Source: Psychrobacter sp. P11G3
GTDB lineage: Bacteria > Pseudomonadota > Gammaproteobacteria > Pseudomonadales > Moraxellaceae
Direction: 5' to 3'
DNA length: 64,000 bases
Assembly (NCBI RefSeq): GCF_001435845.1
Contig: NZ_CM003596.1
Location: forward strand, 558,001 to 622,000
Part shown: positions 1-8,797 of the stretch, piece after piece
Layout: every line of letters starts with the position of its first letter
How positions within the stretch are numbered: the first letter of the stretch is position 1
Notes under the pieces: generated by a model
What the model saw: only the letters and a program-made list of their open reading frames with translations
Database searches by the model: none
What the model was told of the DNA's origin: nothing
Translations under genes and position numbers: made by a program

Positions 1-1483
1 GTACTGAGCCTTCATGACGAACGTGAGTCAGCTTGTCCAAGTTTACATCAGAGAAGAATACCATCTCAGTGTTGGCAGTGGTTTCTGCCATGATTGCATC
101 ATGAGGGAACGCAAAGTCTGACGGTGAAAAAATCGACGATTGAGCGTACTGAATATCCAAACTCTCAACTTGCGGTAAGTTGCCCACTGAACCACAAATC
201 ATCACATAGCATTCGTTTTCGATAGCACGGGCTTGTGCGCAGTGGCGGACACGTAGATAGCCGTTTTTGGTATCAGTCCAGAAGGGCACAAACAAGATAT
301 CCATGTCATCAAGTGCCATCAGACGTGCAAGCTCAGGGAACTCAACATCGTAGCAGACCAAGATACCGATACGACCCGCATCTGTGTCGAATACTTTGAC
401 TTCATCGCCACCTTCGATTACCCAAGCGCTGCGCTCATGGGGAGTAATATGAATTTTGCGTTGCTCTTCAACTGTACCATCACGGCGGCACAGATAGCTG
501 ACGTTGTATAAGGTATCGTCTTCGTCCAGTAACGGCATCGAACCGGTAATGACGTTGACGTTATAACTGACGGCTAAATGCGAGATTTCATTTTTGAACC
601 ACTCGGTATAACCCGCCAAAAATCGAATGGCAATATTTTGATCGGTTTCTTCACATAGACCCATCAATGGCGCATTGAAAAACTCAGGTAAACAAGCAAA
701 GTCTGAGTTGTAGTCAGCCATGATATCGACAAAGAACTCAACCTGTTGTAGTAATTCTTCAGGTGATTCGACTTCACGCATTTGCCACTGAATACCACCA
801 ATACGTACTTCAGACTTGCGAGTATTAGGCTTATAGTCTTTGGGCTCATAATAGATATTTGCCCACTCAAGCAAGGTAGCAAAGCCTTTTGATTGCTTAT
901 CATCTGGCAGATAAGCGGTCAAAATACGTTTAACGATAAAGCCATTAGACAACTGGAACGACAAAGCTGAATCGTGAATCTCACGGCTTTCAACGGCATC
1001 AATATATTCGCCTGGAGTCAGATCTTTATGGTTATGATAGTTAGGTATGCGTCCGCCAGCTAAGATAGCGCGGAAGTTTAACTGTCGGCACAGCTCTTTA
1101 CGTGCGTCATACAGACGACGACCGAGGCGGTAGCCGCGATAATCAGGGTCGATGAGCGCATCCAAACCGTAAATGGCATCACCTTCTGGATTGTCTCTGA
1201 TGATTTCTTTTTGTCCAATTAAATCATCATAGGTATGCGGGTTTGAAAACTTGGCATAGTCAACGCGCATGGAGAGCACGATACCAATCAGCTGATCATG
1301 ATCAAACAAGGCAATCTGACCTTCCGGAAAAGCGTCAATCAAAGTATGAATGGTTGTCTTTGACCAAGCGCCACCCAAGTTTACATAGACACGATCCATC
1401 AATGCTTTTAATTGTGGATAATCTTTTTTCTTAATCTCAGCAATCGTGAGGTGAAAATCATCTAATTTTTCCATCTTACTCAT
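1..1483 (-). CDS. GNAT acetyltransferase / carbon-nitrogen hydrolase fusion (3' end outside window)
   Basis: A single minus-strand frame starts at the ATG at 1483 (AGGAA lies 4 bases upstream) and runs off the window edge, so the C-terminus is missing. The first ~195 residues look like a GNAT acetyltransferase, with a YRGYRLGRRLYDARKEL stretch of the acetyl-CoA-binding type. From about residue 215 a nitrilase-superfamily domain follows. Its Glu-Lys-Cys triad is visible: Glu in CLPEFFNAP (about residue 266), Lys in QRKIHITPHE (about 342) and Cys in ILVCYDVEFPE (about 376). This two-domain architecture is a known family of unassigned substrate; an amidase-like activity on a small amide is inferred. 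The gene stands alone, with no same-strand partner in view. Confidence 0.88.
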   Translation of the reverse strand, partial: MSKMEKLDDFHLTIAEIKKKDYPQLKALMDRVYVNLGGAWSKTTIHTLIDAFPEGQIALFDHDQLIGIVLSMRVDYAKFSNPHTYDDLIGQKEIIRDNPEGDAIYGLDALIDPDYRGYRLGRRLYDARKELCRQLNFRAILAGGRIPNYHNHKDLTPGEYIDAVESREIHDSALSFQLSNGFIVKRILTAYLPDDKQSKGFATLLEWANIYYEPKDYKPNTRKSEVRIGGIQWQMREVESPEELLQQVEFFVDIMADYNSDFACLPEFFNAPLMGLCEETDQNIAIRFLAGYTEWFKNEISHLAVSYNVNVITGSMPLLDEDDTLYNVSYLCRRDGTVEEQRKIHITPHERSAWVIEGGDEVKVFDTDAGRIGILVCYDVEFPELARLMALDDMDILFVPFWTDTKNGYLRVRHCAQARAIENECYVMICGSVGNLPQVESLDIQYAQSSIFSPSDFAFPHDAIMAETTANTEMVFFSDVNLDKLTHVRHEGSV

Positions 1484-2020
1484 AAGTTTCCTGTTTTAAA
1501 TAGCTATTGAATGTAGTGGTATCACATAATGGTGTCATGGCACATTGATGTACCGATTTTTGTGCAAAAAAGTAATAAAAACATTCCAATAGGAAGATAT
1601 TGTCGTTACAATAATTTATTGCCGTATTTACAATAGGTTATGTTGATATCTTAGACTGTTTTACTCATTATGTTTGGTGCTTGTTTCGACTAACGTAGAG
1701 GGCTAAAGGATAGCAAACGCCGCATTCTATATCACTCTATACCTATAGGGTTTGTAAACATCGATAAGCGCACAACTCTGCATTATCATTGTACCTGCGA
1801 CTTTCTTGCTATTTATTATTTCAATATAGAATCTAAATAATATCTATCAGCACCTTTTGTTTTGCTTGTTATCATAGCAAGCTGTAATGGTAATAACAGT
1901 CTCACGTAGTAAATATTTGCTACGTTTTTGTGAGTCAATTTTTTGTTTCAACTCAGGCATAGTATTGTGTTGCTTGTTTCGTTTAGCCGTATCTCATCGG
2001 CTTCTTAGGATTATTTTATT
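1484..2020. other. Intergenic gap between divergent genes
   Basis: This AT-rich stretch of 537 bases separates the minus-strand GNAT/hydrolase gene from the plus-strand BLUF gene and must hold both promoters. I see no ORF with a credible start, no RNA gene and no clear hairpin. Confidence 0.5.
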
Positions 2021-2650
2021 ATGCCTTTAAATCATACCAATAGAATCATGAAGTGGGATGACATAGATGACTCCGCTTTGGTTCAGTTGGTTTATGTCAG
2101 TACGCTGACTCTTGGCTCGCGTCTAAGCACCTCTATCTTTGATGAAGTAGAAGGTCATGCACGTAACTACAATCAGCAGCATAACATCACAGGCACGCTA
2201 TGCTACGGTAATGGTCACTTCCTGCAATGTATTGAAGGCAAAAAGTCAGACGTATTTAATCTGCAAGAGCGAATCTTCGTCGATAGTCGTCATAAAAATG
2301 TAGAAGTGTTGCTATTACAAGTCATCAATCATCGCAGCTTTGCCGACTGGCGTATGCGCTTGCTGTTTTTAGAGCGTTGGTTGTGGTCGCCCGCGACCAA
2401 AACACAGGCCGTACAATTATCTCCGTTTTTACCATTTGCGCCGCACGGCTGGTCGTCTGATCGGACTGAACAGTTTTTGCAAATCATTAAAACTTTCGAT
2501 AGTCCACCCCATATTAAGGCGGCAGGTATTACTTATAATGCATTGGGTAATATGTTGCGTCATATCGCGGCACCGCATCAGGCATTTCTGATTATTCAAG
2601 GGTTTTTGAGCATATTACTGGTCGTTGCGCTGATACTGTTGTATTTATAA
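2021..2650 (+). CDS. BLUF blue-light sensor protein with C-terminal membrane segment
   Basis: Residues ~20-120 form a BLUF domain, which binds FAD and senses blue light. Aligned by eye to E. coli YcgF, the flavin-contacting residues are present: Tyr25 (LVYVS), Asn51 (ARNYN, followed by NITG) and Gln69 (FLQCIEG); a DSRHKNV and FADWRM pattern follows. There is no GGDEF or EAL output domain. The last ~95 residues are not a recognised domain and end in a hydrophobic stretch (about 187-209), which suggests a tail anchor in the inner membrane. An AGGA sequence lies 11 bases before the ATG. Light sensing is an inference from the family; the output partner is unknown. Confidence 0.88.
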   Translation: MPLNHTNRIMKWDDIDDSALVQLVYVSTLTLGSRLSTSIFDEVEGHARNYNQQHNITGTLCYGNGHFLQCIEGKKSDVFNLQERIFVDSRHKNVEVLLLQVINHRSFADWRMRLLFLERWLWSPATKTQAVQLSPFLPFAPHGWSSDRTEQFLQIIKTFDSPPHIKAAGITYNALGNMLRHIAAPHQAFLIIQGFLSILLVVALILLYL

Positions 2651-2679
2651 ATCGTAGTTTTTGCGAATTATAAAGTAAT

Positions 2680-2715
2680 AAAAAAGACGCTAGCCTCTCG
2701 GGTTAGCGTCTTTTT
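2680..2715. terminator. Bidirectional rho-independent terminator
   Basis: An A-tract and the stem GACGCTA-G-CC face the complement and a T-tract (GTCTTTTT), with a short TCTCG loop. It lies between convergent genes (BLUF gene and the FAD-linked dehydrogenase) and can serve both. Confidence 0.85.
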
Positions 2716-2741
2716 ATTTGAGATAACTGTTGAACATCTAA

Positions 2742-4178
2742 TCACATATCAAAAATCTTACCACGGTTCATGATATTGTTTGGATCAAAGACTTTTTTGA
2801 TGTCTCGTAAGTAATTGATTTCAGTCTCACTGCGGCTATAGTGTAAGTACGGCTTCTTCGTCATACCAACCCCATGCTCAGCAGATACTGAACCGCCATA
2901 TTTCTGCACTGTCTCAAACACATATTTATTGACGACCTGACACTCAGCAAAGAAATCATCTTTGCTCATGTTTTCAGGTTTTAATATATTCAGATGCAAA
3001 TTACCATCACCGATATGACCGAACCAACAGACTTCAAAATCTGGATAATTAGTGCTTACAATACTATCAATCTCTTCGATAAAGGTCGGTACGTGACTTA
3101 TTAGCACCGAGACATCGTTTTTATAAGGGGTAAATACTGAGATGGTCTCTGAGATATACTCACGTAGCTTCCACAGCTCTTCAGCCTGTGTGAGATTTTG
3201 ACTCATCACCCCATCGACGACCCAACCTTGCTCCATACAATGCTCAAATATGGCCATGGCTTTGTCCATGATTGGCTCATAAGGCGCTTCAAACTCTAAT
3301 AGCGTATAGAACTTGGTACGTGATTCAAAGGGTTCTTGTACTTGACCATGTGCCATCAGCTTATCAATGGCTACATCGTCAAAGAACTCAAATGCCGTCA
3401 AATCAATCTGTGCTTGAAAGGCAGAGAGTACGTTCATGACGTCATTAAAGCTGTCCATGCCAAGCACCATGACGTTTAAATCTTGTGGCTGACGCTCAAG
3501 TTTGATTTGCGCATGAGTGACAAGGCCAAGCGTACCTTCACTACCGATGAATAGTTGGCGCAGGTCATAACCGGTGGCGTTCTTTACCATGCCGCGATTG
3601 AGATGCAAGATATCGCCTTTACCCGTGACGACAGTTAGCCCCATGATCCATTGACGAGTCATGCCATAGCGAATGACTTTGATACCACCAGCATTGGTGC
3701 CAATGTTGCCACCGATTTGACTAGAGCCTGCTGAGGCAAAGTCGACAGGGTAGTATAGGTCTTTTGATTCAGCGAATTCTTGCAACTGTTGGGTGACCAC
3801 ACCGGCTTCGACTTCAACTATTCGATCGGCAGGATAGAACTGTCCGATCTGGTTCATTTTATCCATGCTAATGACTATCTCGCCATTAGCAGCCACGGCA
3901 CCAGCAGATAAACCAGTACGACCACCACTTGGGGTGAGGACGACGTTGTGCTCATTGGCAAGGAGTACGATAGTCTGTACTTGTTCAGTGGTCTTTGGAA
4001 AGACGATGGCAGCAGCAGCAGGGGCAAAGTGCTTGGTCCAGTCTTTACCCCAATGCTCTAGACTTTCAGCATCGGTTTTGATTTGGGTCGGGTCGAAGTC
4101 ATGGTTATCAGTGAGCGTGCTCAAGATGGTTTGCACGGCATTGGTTTCGGATGTGTTCTGAGCGGTAGTTGGCGTCAT
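2742..4178 (-). CDS. FAD-binding D-2-hydroxyacid dehydrogenase (probable D-2-hydroxyglutarate dehydrogenase)
   Basis: This is a 478-residue flavoprotein of the GlcD/D-lactate dehydrogenase/D-2-hydroxyglutarate dehydrogenase family. The N-terminal PCMH-type FAD domain shows SGGRTGLSAG (about residue 85) and IGGNIGTNAGG (about 155). The C-terminal FAD-oxidase domain ends with SAEHGVGMTKKP, the conserved family signature. The ATG at 4178 is preferred over an in-frame TTG two codons upstream. The gene is divergent from serA. In Pseudomonas, D-2-hydroxyglutarate dehydrogenase removes the D-2-hydroxyglutarate made by SerA and helps pull serine synthesis, so that substrate is the best guess. D-lactate cannot be excluded from sequence alone. 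Confidence 0.82.
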   Translation of the reverse strand: MTPTTAQNTSETNAVQTILSTLTDNHDFDPTQIKTDAESLEHWGKDWTKHFAPAAAAIVFPKTTEQVQTIVLLANEHNVVLTPSGGRTGLSAGAVAANGEIVISMDKMNQIGQFYPADRIVEVEAGVVTQQLQEFAESKDLYYPVDFASAGSSQIGGNIGTNAGGIKVIRYGMTRQWIMGLTVVTGKGDILHLNRGMVKNATGYDLRQLFIGSEGTLGLVTHAQIKLERQPQDLNVMVLGMDSFNDVMNVLSAFQAQIDLTAFEFFDDVAIDKLMAHGQVQEPFESRTKFYTLLEFEAPYEPIMDKAMAIFEHCMEQGWVVDGVMSQNLTQAEELWKLREYISETISVFTPYKNDVSVLISHVPTFIEEIDSIVSTNYPDFEVCWFGHIGDGNLHLNILKPENMSKDDFFAECQVVNKYVFETVQKYGGSVSAEHGVGMTKKPYLHYSRSETEINYLRDIKKVFDPNNIMNRGKIFDM

Positions 4179-4514
4179 GGTCAAATCTCAATATTGGCGT
4201 AAGCACGATGCTGGGACTGCTTATTATATAGCGAAATAAATATAAATTCAGTGGTGAGTCAGCTCGTAGAAGTAATAAGTGGGTGATAATTTTTACCTAT
4301 AAGAAGAGGTAAGTAATAAATAATTGATTCGAGCGGTTTCAAACAGAATAATTCACTATAGCATAAAAATTTTTCAGGCTTGATAACCAATAATTCATCT
4401 AATCTGCTAACATCGACCTCAAATTTTGTGTAAGATATCGGGACTGTTTTCGTTTCATCCATCATAGATTATCCAACAGGTAATCTTATAAAACAATTAT
4501 AGGACAGTTCTCAT
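4179..4514. promoter_or_regulatory. Divergent intergenic region (dehydrogenase / serA)
   Basis: These 336 bases must carry both outward promoters. I could not assign a -35/-10 pair with confidence. A 68-codon minus-strand frame inside has no ribosome binding site and no family resemblance. Confidence 0.4.
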
Positions 4515-5741
4515 ATGGCGTTATCACTACAAAAAGACAAAATCCGGTTTTTATTGCTTGAAGGTCTACATGACAATGCCCTAAAAGTATTGGAAGGAGC
4601 TGGTTACCACAACATCGAGAATATCAGTCACGCCTTAGATCAAGACGAGCTGATTGAAAAGATCAAAGATGCTCACTTTATCGGTATTCGTTCACGCACT
4701 CAGCTGACGCGTGAAGTACTTGAGCACGCACACAAGCTTATCGGCATTGGTTGCTTTTGTATTGGTACCAACCAAGTAGATCTAGACGCCGCTCGTGATC
4801 TTGGTATCCCTGTCTTTAACGCGCCATTCTCGAACACTCGTTCGGTAGCTGAGCTAGTATTGGCAGAAGCCATTATGCTGTACCGCGGTATTCCTGAAAA
4901 AAATGCAACTGTACATCGCGGCGGCTGGGGCAAGTCTGCGACCAACTCACACGAAGTGCGCGGCAAGACTATCGGTATCGTCGGTTATGGCTCTATCGGC
5001 TCGCAGCTGTCTGTTTTGGCAGAAAGCTTCGGTATGAAAGTCATTTATCATGATGCTGTGACCAAATTGCCACTAGGTAACGCGGTACAAGTTGGTAGCT
5101 TAGAAGAGCTATTATCAACGGCTGATATCGTGACATTGCATGTACCTGATGTACCAAGCACTCGCTATATGATGAAAGCTGAGCAGTTCGCTCAGATGAA
5201 AGAAGGCAGCTACTTTATCAATGCGGCTCGCGGTACGTGTGTTGAGATTGATGATCTAGCGGATGCGCTTGAGTCTGGTAAAATCTTGGGCGCAGCTATC
5301 GATGTGTTCCCGAAAGAGCCAAAATCAGCTGACGAAGAGTTTGAGTCACCACTACGTAAGTTTGACAATGTGATTTTGACGCCGCATATCGGTGGTTCAA
5401 CACAAGAAGCACAGGCCAATATCGGACTAGAAGTAGCAGATAAGTTTGTTAGATACTCTGACCAAGGTGATACGGCGACGGCTGTGAACTTCCCAGAAGT
5501 TTCTATTCCGTTCAAAGAAAACTCGCATCGTCTACTACACATTCACAAAAACGTGCCAGGCGTACTGTCTCAGATTAACCGCCTATTTGCTGAAGCTGGC
5601 ATCAACATCCTAGCACAGAGCCTGATGACAGAAGGTGATGTTGGTTATCTAGTGATGGATGTCGATTACAATGATTCGACCGCTGCACTAGACCAATTAA
5701 AAGATGTAGAAGAGACTATCCGCGTACGTATCTTATTTTAA
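4515..5741 (+). CDS. serA: D-3-phosphoglycerate dehydrogenase
   Basis: SerA oxidises 3-phosphoglycerate with NAD+ in the first step of serine synthesis and in many bacteria also reduces 2-oxoglutarate to D-2-hydroxyglutarate. At 408 residues it matches the ~410-residue E. coli type. The NAD-binding Rossmann motif is GIVGYGSIGSQ (about 156-166). The catalytic Arg lies in INAARG, Glu in the KEP stretch and His in TPHIGGST. The C-terminal ACT domain begins with HIHKNVPGVLSQIN and would bind serine for feedback inhibition. The start is the ATG at 4515, with AGGA upstream. It is divergent from the probable D-2-hydroxyglutarate dehydrogenase gene. Confidence 0.96.
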   Translation: MALSLQKDKIRFLLLEGLHDNALKVLEGAGYHNIENISHALDQDELIEKIKDAHFIGIRSRTQLTREVLEHAHKLIGIGCFCIGTNQVDLDAARDLGIPVFNAPFSNTRSVAELVLAEAIMLYRGIPEKNATVHRGGWGKSATNSHEVRGKTIGIVGYGSIGSQLSVLAESFGMKVIYHDAVTKLPLGNAVQVGSLEELLSTADIVTLHVPDVPSTRYMMKAEQFAQMKEGSYFINAARGTCVEIDDLADALESGKILGAAIDVFPKEPKSADEEFESPLRKFDNVILTPHIGGSTQEAQANIGLEVADKFVRYSDQGDTATAVNFPEVSIPFKENSHRLLHIHKNVPGVLSQINRLFAEAGINILAQSLMTEGDVGYLVMDVDYNDSTAALDQLKDVEETIRVRILF

Positions 5742-5816
5742 TATAGTCAATCCGCTTTCAAATTGGATTAACTATATCGGTGCTATTAGTTTTGATACGC
5801 ATTGAAGATTTGTCAT

Positions 5817-5856
5817 AAAAAAAGAGAGGTTCTATTGATTAGAGCCTCTCTTTTTT
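5817..5856. terminator. Bidirectional rho-independent terminator
   Basis: AAGAGAGG and its complement CCTCTCTT bracket a loop of about 15 bases, with an A-tract before and a T-tract after. It sits between convergent serA and trhO. Confidence 0.85.
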
Positions 5857-5890
5857 GTTTCACTTCTTTTTTATTGTACTAATGCTAAGT

Positions 5891-6964
5891 TTAGTTGGCT
5901 TTGGCGTTATTTGCAGCTTCCGCTTGTAAACGAGCTTCCGTCTTAGCGGCTTTACGTTTTTCGATTACATCCATTACATCACTACCGATATGGGCTTCGC
6001 CACGCTTCTTGGCTAGCTGCATTTGGTGCTCACGCTCACGGAAACGGGCTTTTTGCTCGTCGGTCGCTTTGTCGATACAGTGTGGGCATGACTCGCCTTT
6101 GATATAGGCGGGGCTTTGCATCTCCTCAGCGGTGATCGGCATACGGCAAGCAAAACACTGCTCGTAGCTGCCTTTTTCTAAGTTGTGATTGACCGAAACT
6201 CGATTATCAAAAACAAAGCAATCGCCTTGCCACATAGAGTCACTGGCAGGGACTTCTTCAAGGTATTTTAGGATGCCGCCTTCTAGATGATAGACCTCTT
6301 CAAACCCTTGCTCGCGTAAATAGGCAGTCGACTTCTCGCAGCGAATACCACCCGTACAGAACATTGCAACTTTTTTATGCTTGGTTGGATCTAGCTCTTT
6401 TGAGACGTATTCTGGAAACTCACGGAAAGTTTCAGTGTTTGGGTTGACTGCATTTTGGAAGGTGCCGATTTGCACTTCATAATCGTTACGCGTATCGATC
6501 AAGGTGACTTCAGGATCTGAAATTAACGCATTCCACTCGCTTGGTTTTACATAACGACCAACCGATTCCAATGGATCGATATTCTCTACACCCATAGTAA
6601 CGATTTCTTTTTTCAGCTTCACCTTAGTGCGATAAAAAGGCTGTGCATCAGTATAGGACTCTTTGAAGGTAAACGTACCAATCGCCTCAATACTACGCAG
6701 GTAGTCAAGAACAGTATCGATACCTTGACGCGTACCAGAAATCGTACCGTTAATGCCTTCGCTTGCAAGTAACAACGTGCCTTTTACATCGTTATCGAGC
6801 ATAGTGTTTAGGATAGGCTCACGATATTGCTCAAAATTAGCAAAGCGCGTGAACTTATATAGTGCGGCAACGACGATATTATTAGTCACACTATCGTATA
6901 CAGGGGCTGAATTGTTGTCAGTTATCGCGGTTTCTTTGATATTACTATCTTGAGAGGTGCTCAT
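5891..6964 (-). CDS. trhO: tRNA uridine(34) hydroxylase (rhodanese-like)
   Basis: TrhO (formerly YceA) hydroxylates U34 of some tRNAs, the first step towards 5-carboxymethoxy- or methoxyuridine. The protein has an N-terminal acylphosphatase-like fold, then a rhodanese domain with the active loop [11 protein letters not shown] (Cys203) and a Cys-rich tail (CFACRMP and CPHC) that looks zinc-binding. I chose the ATG at 6964 because AGGAG lies 7 bases before it; an upstream in-frame ATG at 6991 would add nine residues but has no such site. The gene is single, 357 residues, close to family length apart from a short variable N-terminus. Confidence 0.93.
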   Translation of the reverse strand: MSTSQDSNIKETAITDNNSAPVYDSVTNNIVVAALYKFTRFANFEQYREPILNTMLDNDVKGTLLLASEGINGTISGTRQGIDTVLDYLRSIEAIGTFTFKESYTDAQPFYRTKVKLKKEIVTMGVENIDPLESVGRYVKPSEWNALISDPEVTLIDTRNDYEVQIGTFQNAVNPNTETFREFPEYVSKELDPTKHKKVAMFCTGGIRCEKSTAYLREQGFEEVYHLEGGILKYLEEVPASDSMWQGDCFVFDNRVSVNHNLEKGSYEQCFACRMPITAEEMQSPAYIKGESCPHCIDKATDEQKARFREREHQMQLAKKRGEAHIGSDVMDVIEKRKAAKTEARLQAEAANNAKAN

Positions 6965-7131
6965 GTCTTTCTCCTGCTGGCTAGGTCGCAAACCTAGTGC
7001 GTTGGTAATAAAAAAATAGATAAGTATATAACATTATCTCAATTGTGGAATTGATTAATGCGCGCGTAGTGTAGCAAATTTTGGTAGTGTTTTGAATAGT
7101 TTGTATTACTTGGCTTGCTGCTATAAAAAAC

Positions 7132-7162
7132 AAAAAAGCCCAGTAAAATACTGAGCTTTTTT
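7132..7162. terminator. Rho-independent terminator
   Basis: AAAAAAGC-C-CAGTA pairs with TACTG-A-GCTTTTTT around a three-base loop. On the minus strand it follows the Sel1-repeat gene; it is nearly symmetric. Confidence 0.8.
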
Positions 7163-7193
7163 CATATTCAATTCGTAATACGAAAACTAGATA

Positions 7194-7775
7194 TTACTTA
7201 CTCTGGAACCAAGTATCCGCTTTGCTACGAGCACTGGCGATATCATCACTTGATAGGTTCAATGCCAACTGACCAATTTTACCGCGCGCTTTGTTACGGA
7301 CTTTTTCATCTAGCATGCCATCACGGGCAGCCAAGTCATACCATTTATAGGCATCGACCAGATTTTTTTGCTTTTCATCCAATAGTGCAAGCGTGTAACT
7401 GGCACGGTTATCGCCACGCATTGCAGCTTTTTCTAACCAAAGACGGGCTTGTTGCAAGTTAGGCTGTACACCTTCGCCGCGCAAATACATGATGGCAAGA
7501 TTCAGCTGAGCAGGGGCAACGCCTTGCTGAGCCGCTTTTGTATACCACTGGATTGCTTGTTGGGTATTTTGCGCAATACCTTCACCTTTTTGTAAGCGCT
7601 TGGCCAGATAGAACTGAGCGTGATCGTTACCTTGGGCGGCACGACTAGACAACTCGCTCACAGGCATAAGTTCAAAACGAGAGGTATCAAGCGGTACGTT
7701 TGATATTAACTCAGCATTGGCTAAACCAGCACAAGAAAATAATGCAGTAAACAACGCAGCTTTTAATAATTTCAT
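7194..7775 (-). CDS. Sel1-repeat (TPR-like) periplasmic protein
   Basis: A 193-residue protein with a signal peptide (KAALFTALFSCAGLANA, cleavage after residue 21) followed by about three Sel1-like repeats. Typical units are AQFYLAKRLQKGEGI, AQLNLAIMYLRGEGV and ASYTLALLDE, each paired with a WYTKAA or WLEKAA helix. Sel1 repeats form a helical solenoid used for protein-protein contacts, so a periplasmic scaffold role is inferred; no enzymatic motif is present. GGAG lies 5 bases before the ATG. It stands alone between trhO and metW. Confidence 0.85.
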   Translation of the reverse strand: MKLLKAALFTALFSCAGLANAELISNVPLDTSRFELMPVSELSSRAAQGNDHAQFYLAKRLQKGEGIAQNTQQAIQWYTKAAQQGVAPAQLNLAIMYLRGEGVQPNLQQARLWLEKAAMRGDNRASYTLALLDEKQKNLVDAYKWYDLAARDGMLDEKVRNKARGKIGQLALNLSSDDIASARSKADTWFQSK

Positions 7776-8188
7776 AGCAGCTCCAAAATTAGGCAGTTAA
7801 TAAGCAAAAAAAATTGTACCGCTAAACATTGTCTCGCTAAAGACAGTCAGACGGCGATAACAATTAGGTGGAATCTTGCGATATGAACTTACCTAATCAT
7901 TAGCAAAAGTGGGTTGTCATCTCTAGAACAGAGATTTCACCCTAACTGATTAGACAAACGGTCGTAATAGTGGGGCGGCTGACAATATTTTGCTAGCTTA
8001 ACACCCAAACTTACGAAACTCAAATACTAATTACAAGGTCTCATAGACGTTTGTACTTGATTGTCCCTAACAAAATCAGACAGTTACTAAAAACTTATAT
8101 TAAGTTAACAATCTATTAAGGTTAATGCCAGTACGTACAGCACTGTTTAGCAGTCTATAAAATATAAAGATAGCTGATGATTTATCGG
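7776..8188. other. Intergenic gap downstream of metW
   Basis: There is no credible ORF in this gap. A weak stem-loop is visible at about 7919-7935 (ATCTCT / AGAGAT) inside a longer imperfect GGGT...ACCC pairing, and a 7-base inverted pair ATTAGGT / ACCTAAT lies at 7863-7897. Neither has a T-tract, so I do not call a terminator for metW. Confidence 0.4.
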
Positions 8189-8797
8189 TTATTTCTTGGT
8201 CACTCGGTAGATAGCGACGTCTGCTAATAAATTAGGTGCTTGCCTAATTAACGCCTTCATCAAAGGTGTATGACCTTTTTCAGAATCACTAACCGCAAAA
8301 CGATTAATAATATGAATATCATGCTGCGCACATAACAGCTCAAAATCTTTGAAAGTACATAGGTGAATGTTTGGCGTGTTGTACCATTCGTAAGGCAGCG
8401 CTTCAGAGACAGGCATCATACCTTTAAGCCCTAAATGAATGCGGTTTTGCCAATGCGCAAAGTTAGGGAAGGTAATGACTGCTTCACGAGCGACTCTCAG
8501 CATATCAAGCAACAACTCGTCAGGTGCTTTTACTGCTTGTAGGGCACGTGCCATGACGACCGTATCAAAGCTGTTATCAGCAAAGCGCGCTAGACCATCG
8601 TTCAGGTCCTGCTCGACAATTGACAAGCCATTACCAATCGCCTCATTGATTTTGTCTTCATCAATCTCTAGTCCGTAACCTGTCACGCCTAGTTTCTGTT
8701 GTAAGTGGGCAAGCAGCTCGCCATTACCACAACCTAAGTCCAGTACATGTGCTTGTGGCGCAATCCAGCGCTCTGCCAGTTGATGATCCATTCTCAT
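8189..8797 (-). CDS. metW: Methionine biosynthesis protein MetW
   Basis: MetW is a class I methyltransferase-fold protein that partners MetX in homoserine acylation in many proteobacteria. The SAM-binding motif [11 protein letters not shown] (residues ~19-29) is visible. At 202 residues it matches the family. Its ATG overlaps the metX stop codon (shared ATGA at 8794-8797), with GGAG just upstream inside metX, so the two are translationally coupled in one operon. No separate promoter is apparent. Confidence 0.94.
   Translation of the reverse strand: MRMDHQLAERWIAPQAHVLDLGCGNGELLAHLQQKLGVTGYGLEIDEDKINEAIGNGLSIVEQDLNDGLARFADNSFDTVVMARALQAVKAPDELLLDMLRVAREAVITFPNFAHWQNRIHLGLKGMMPVSEALPYEWYNTPNIHLCTFKDFELLCAQHDIHIINRFAVSDSEKGHTPLMKALIRQAPNLLADVAIYRVTKK

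Noticed and set aside
4259..4465. 68-codon minus-strand frame in the dehydrogenase-serA gap
   Set aside because: No ribosome site or family resemblance; it lies in the divergent promoter region.
7863..7935. Inverted pairs in the gap after metW
   Set aside because: Stems are short and have no T-tract.
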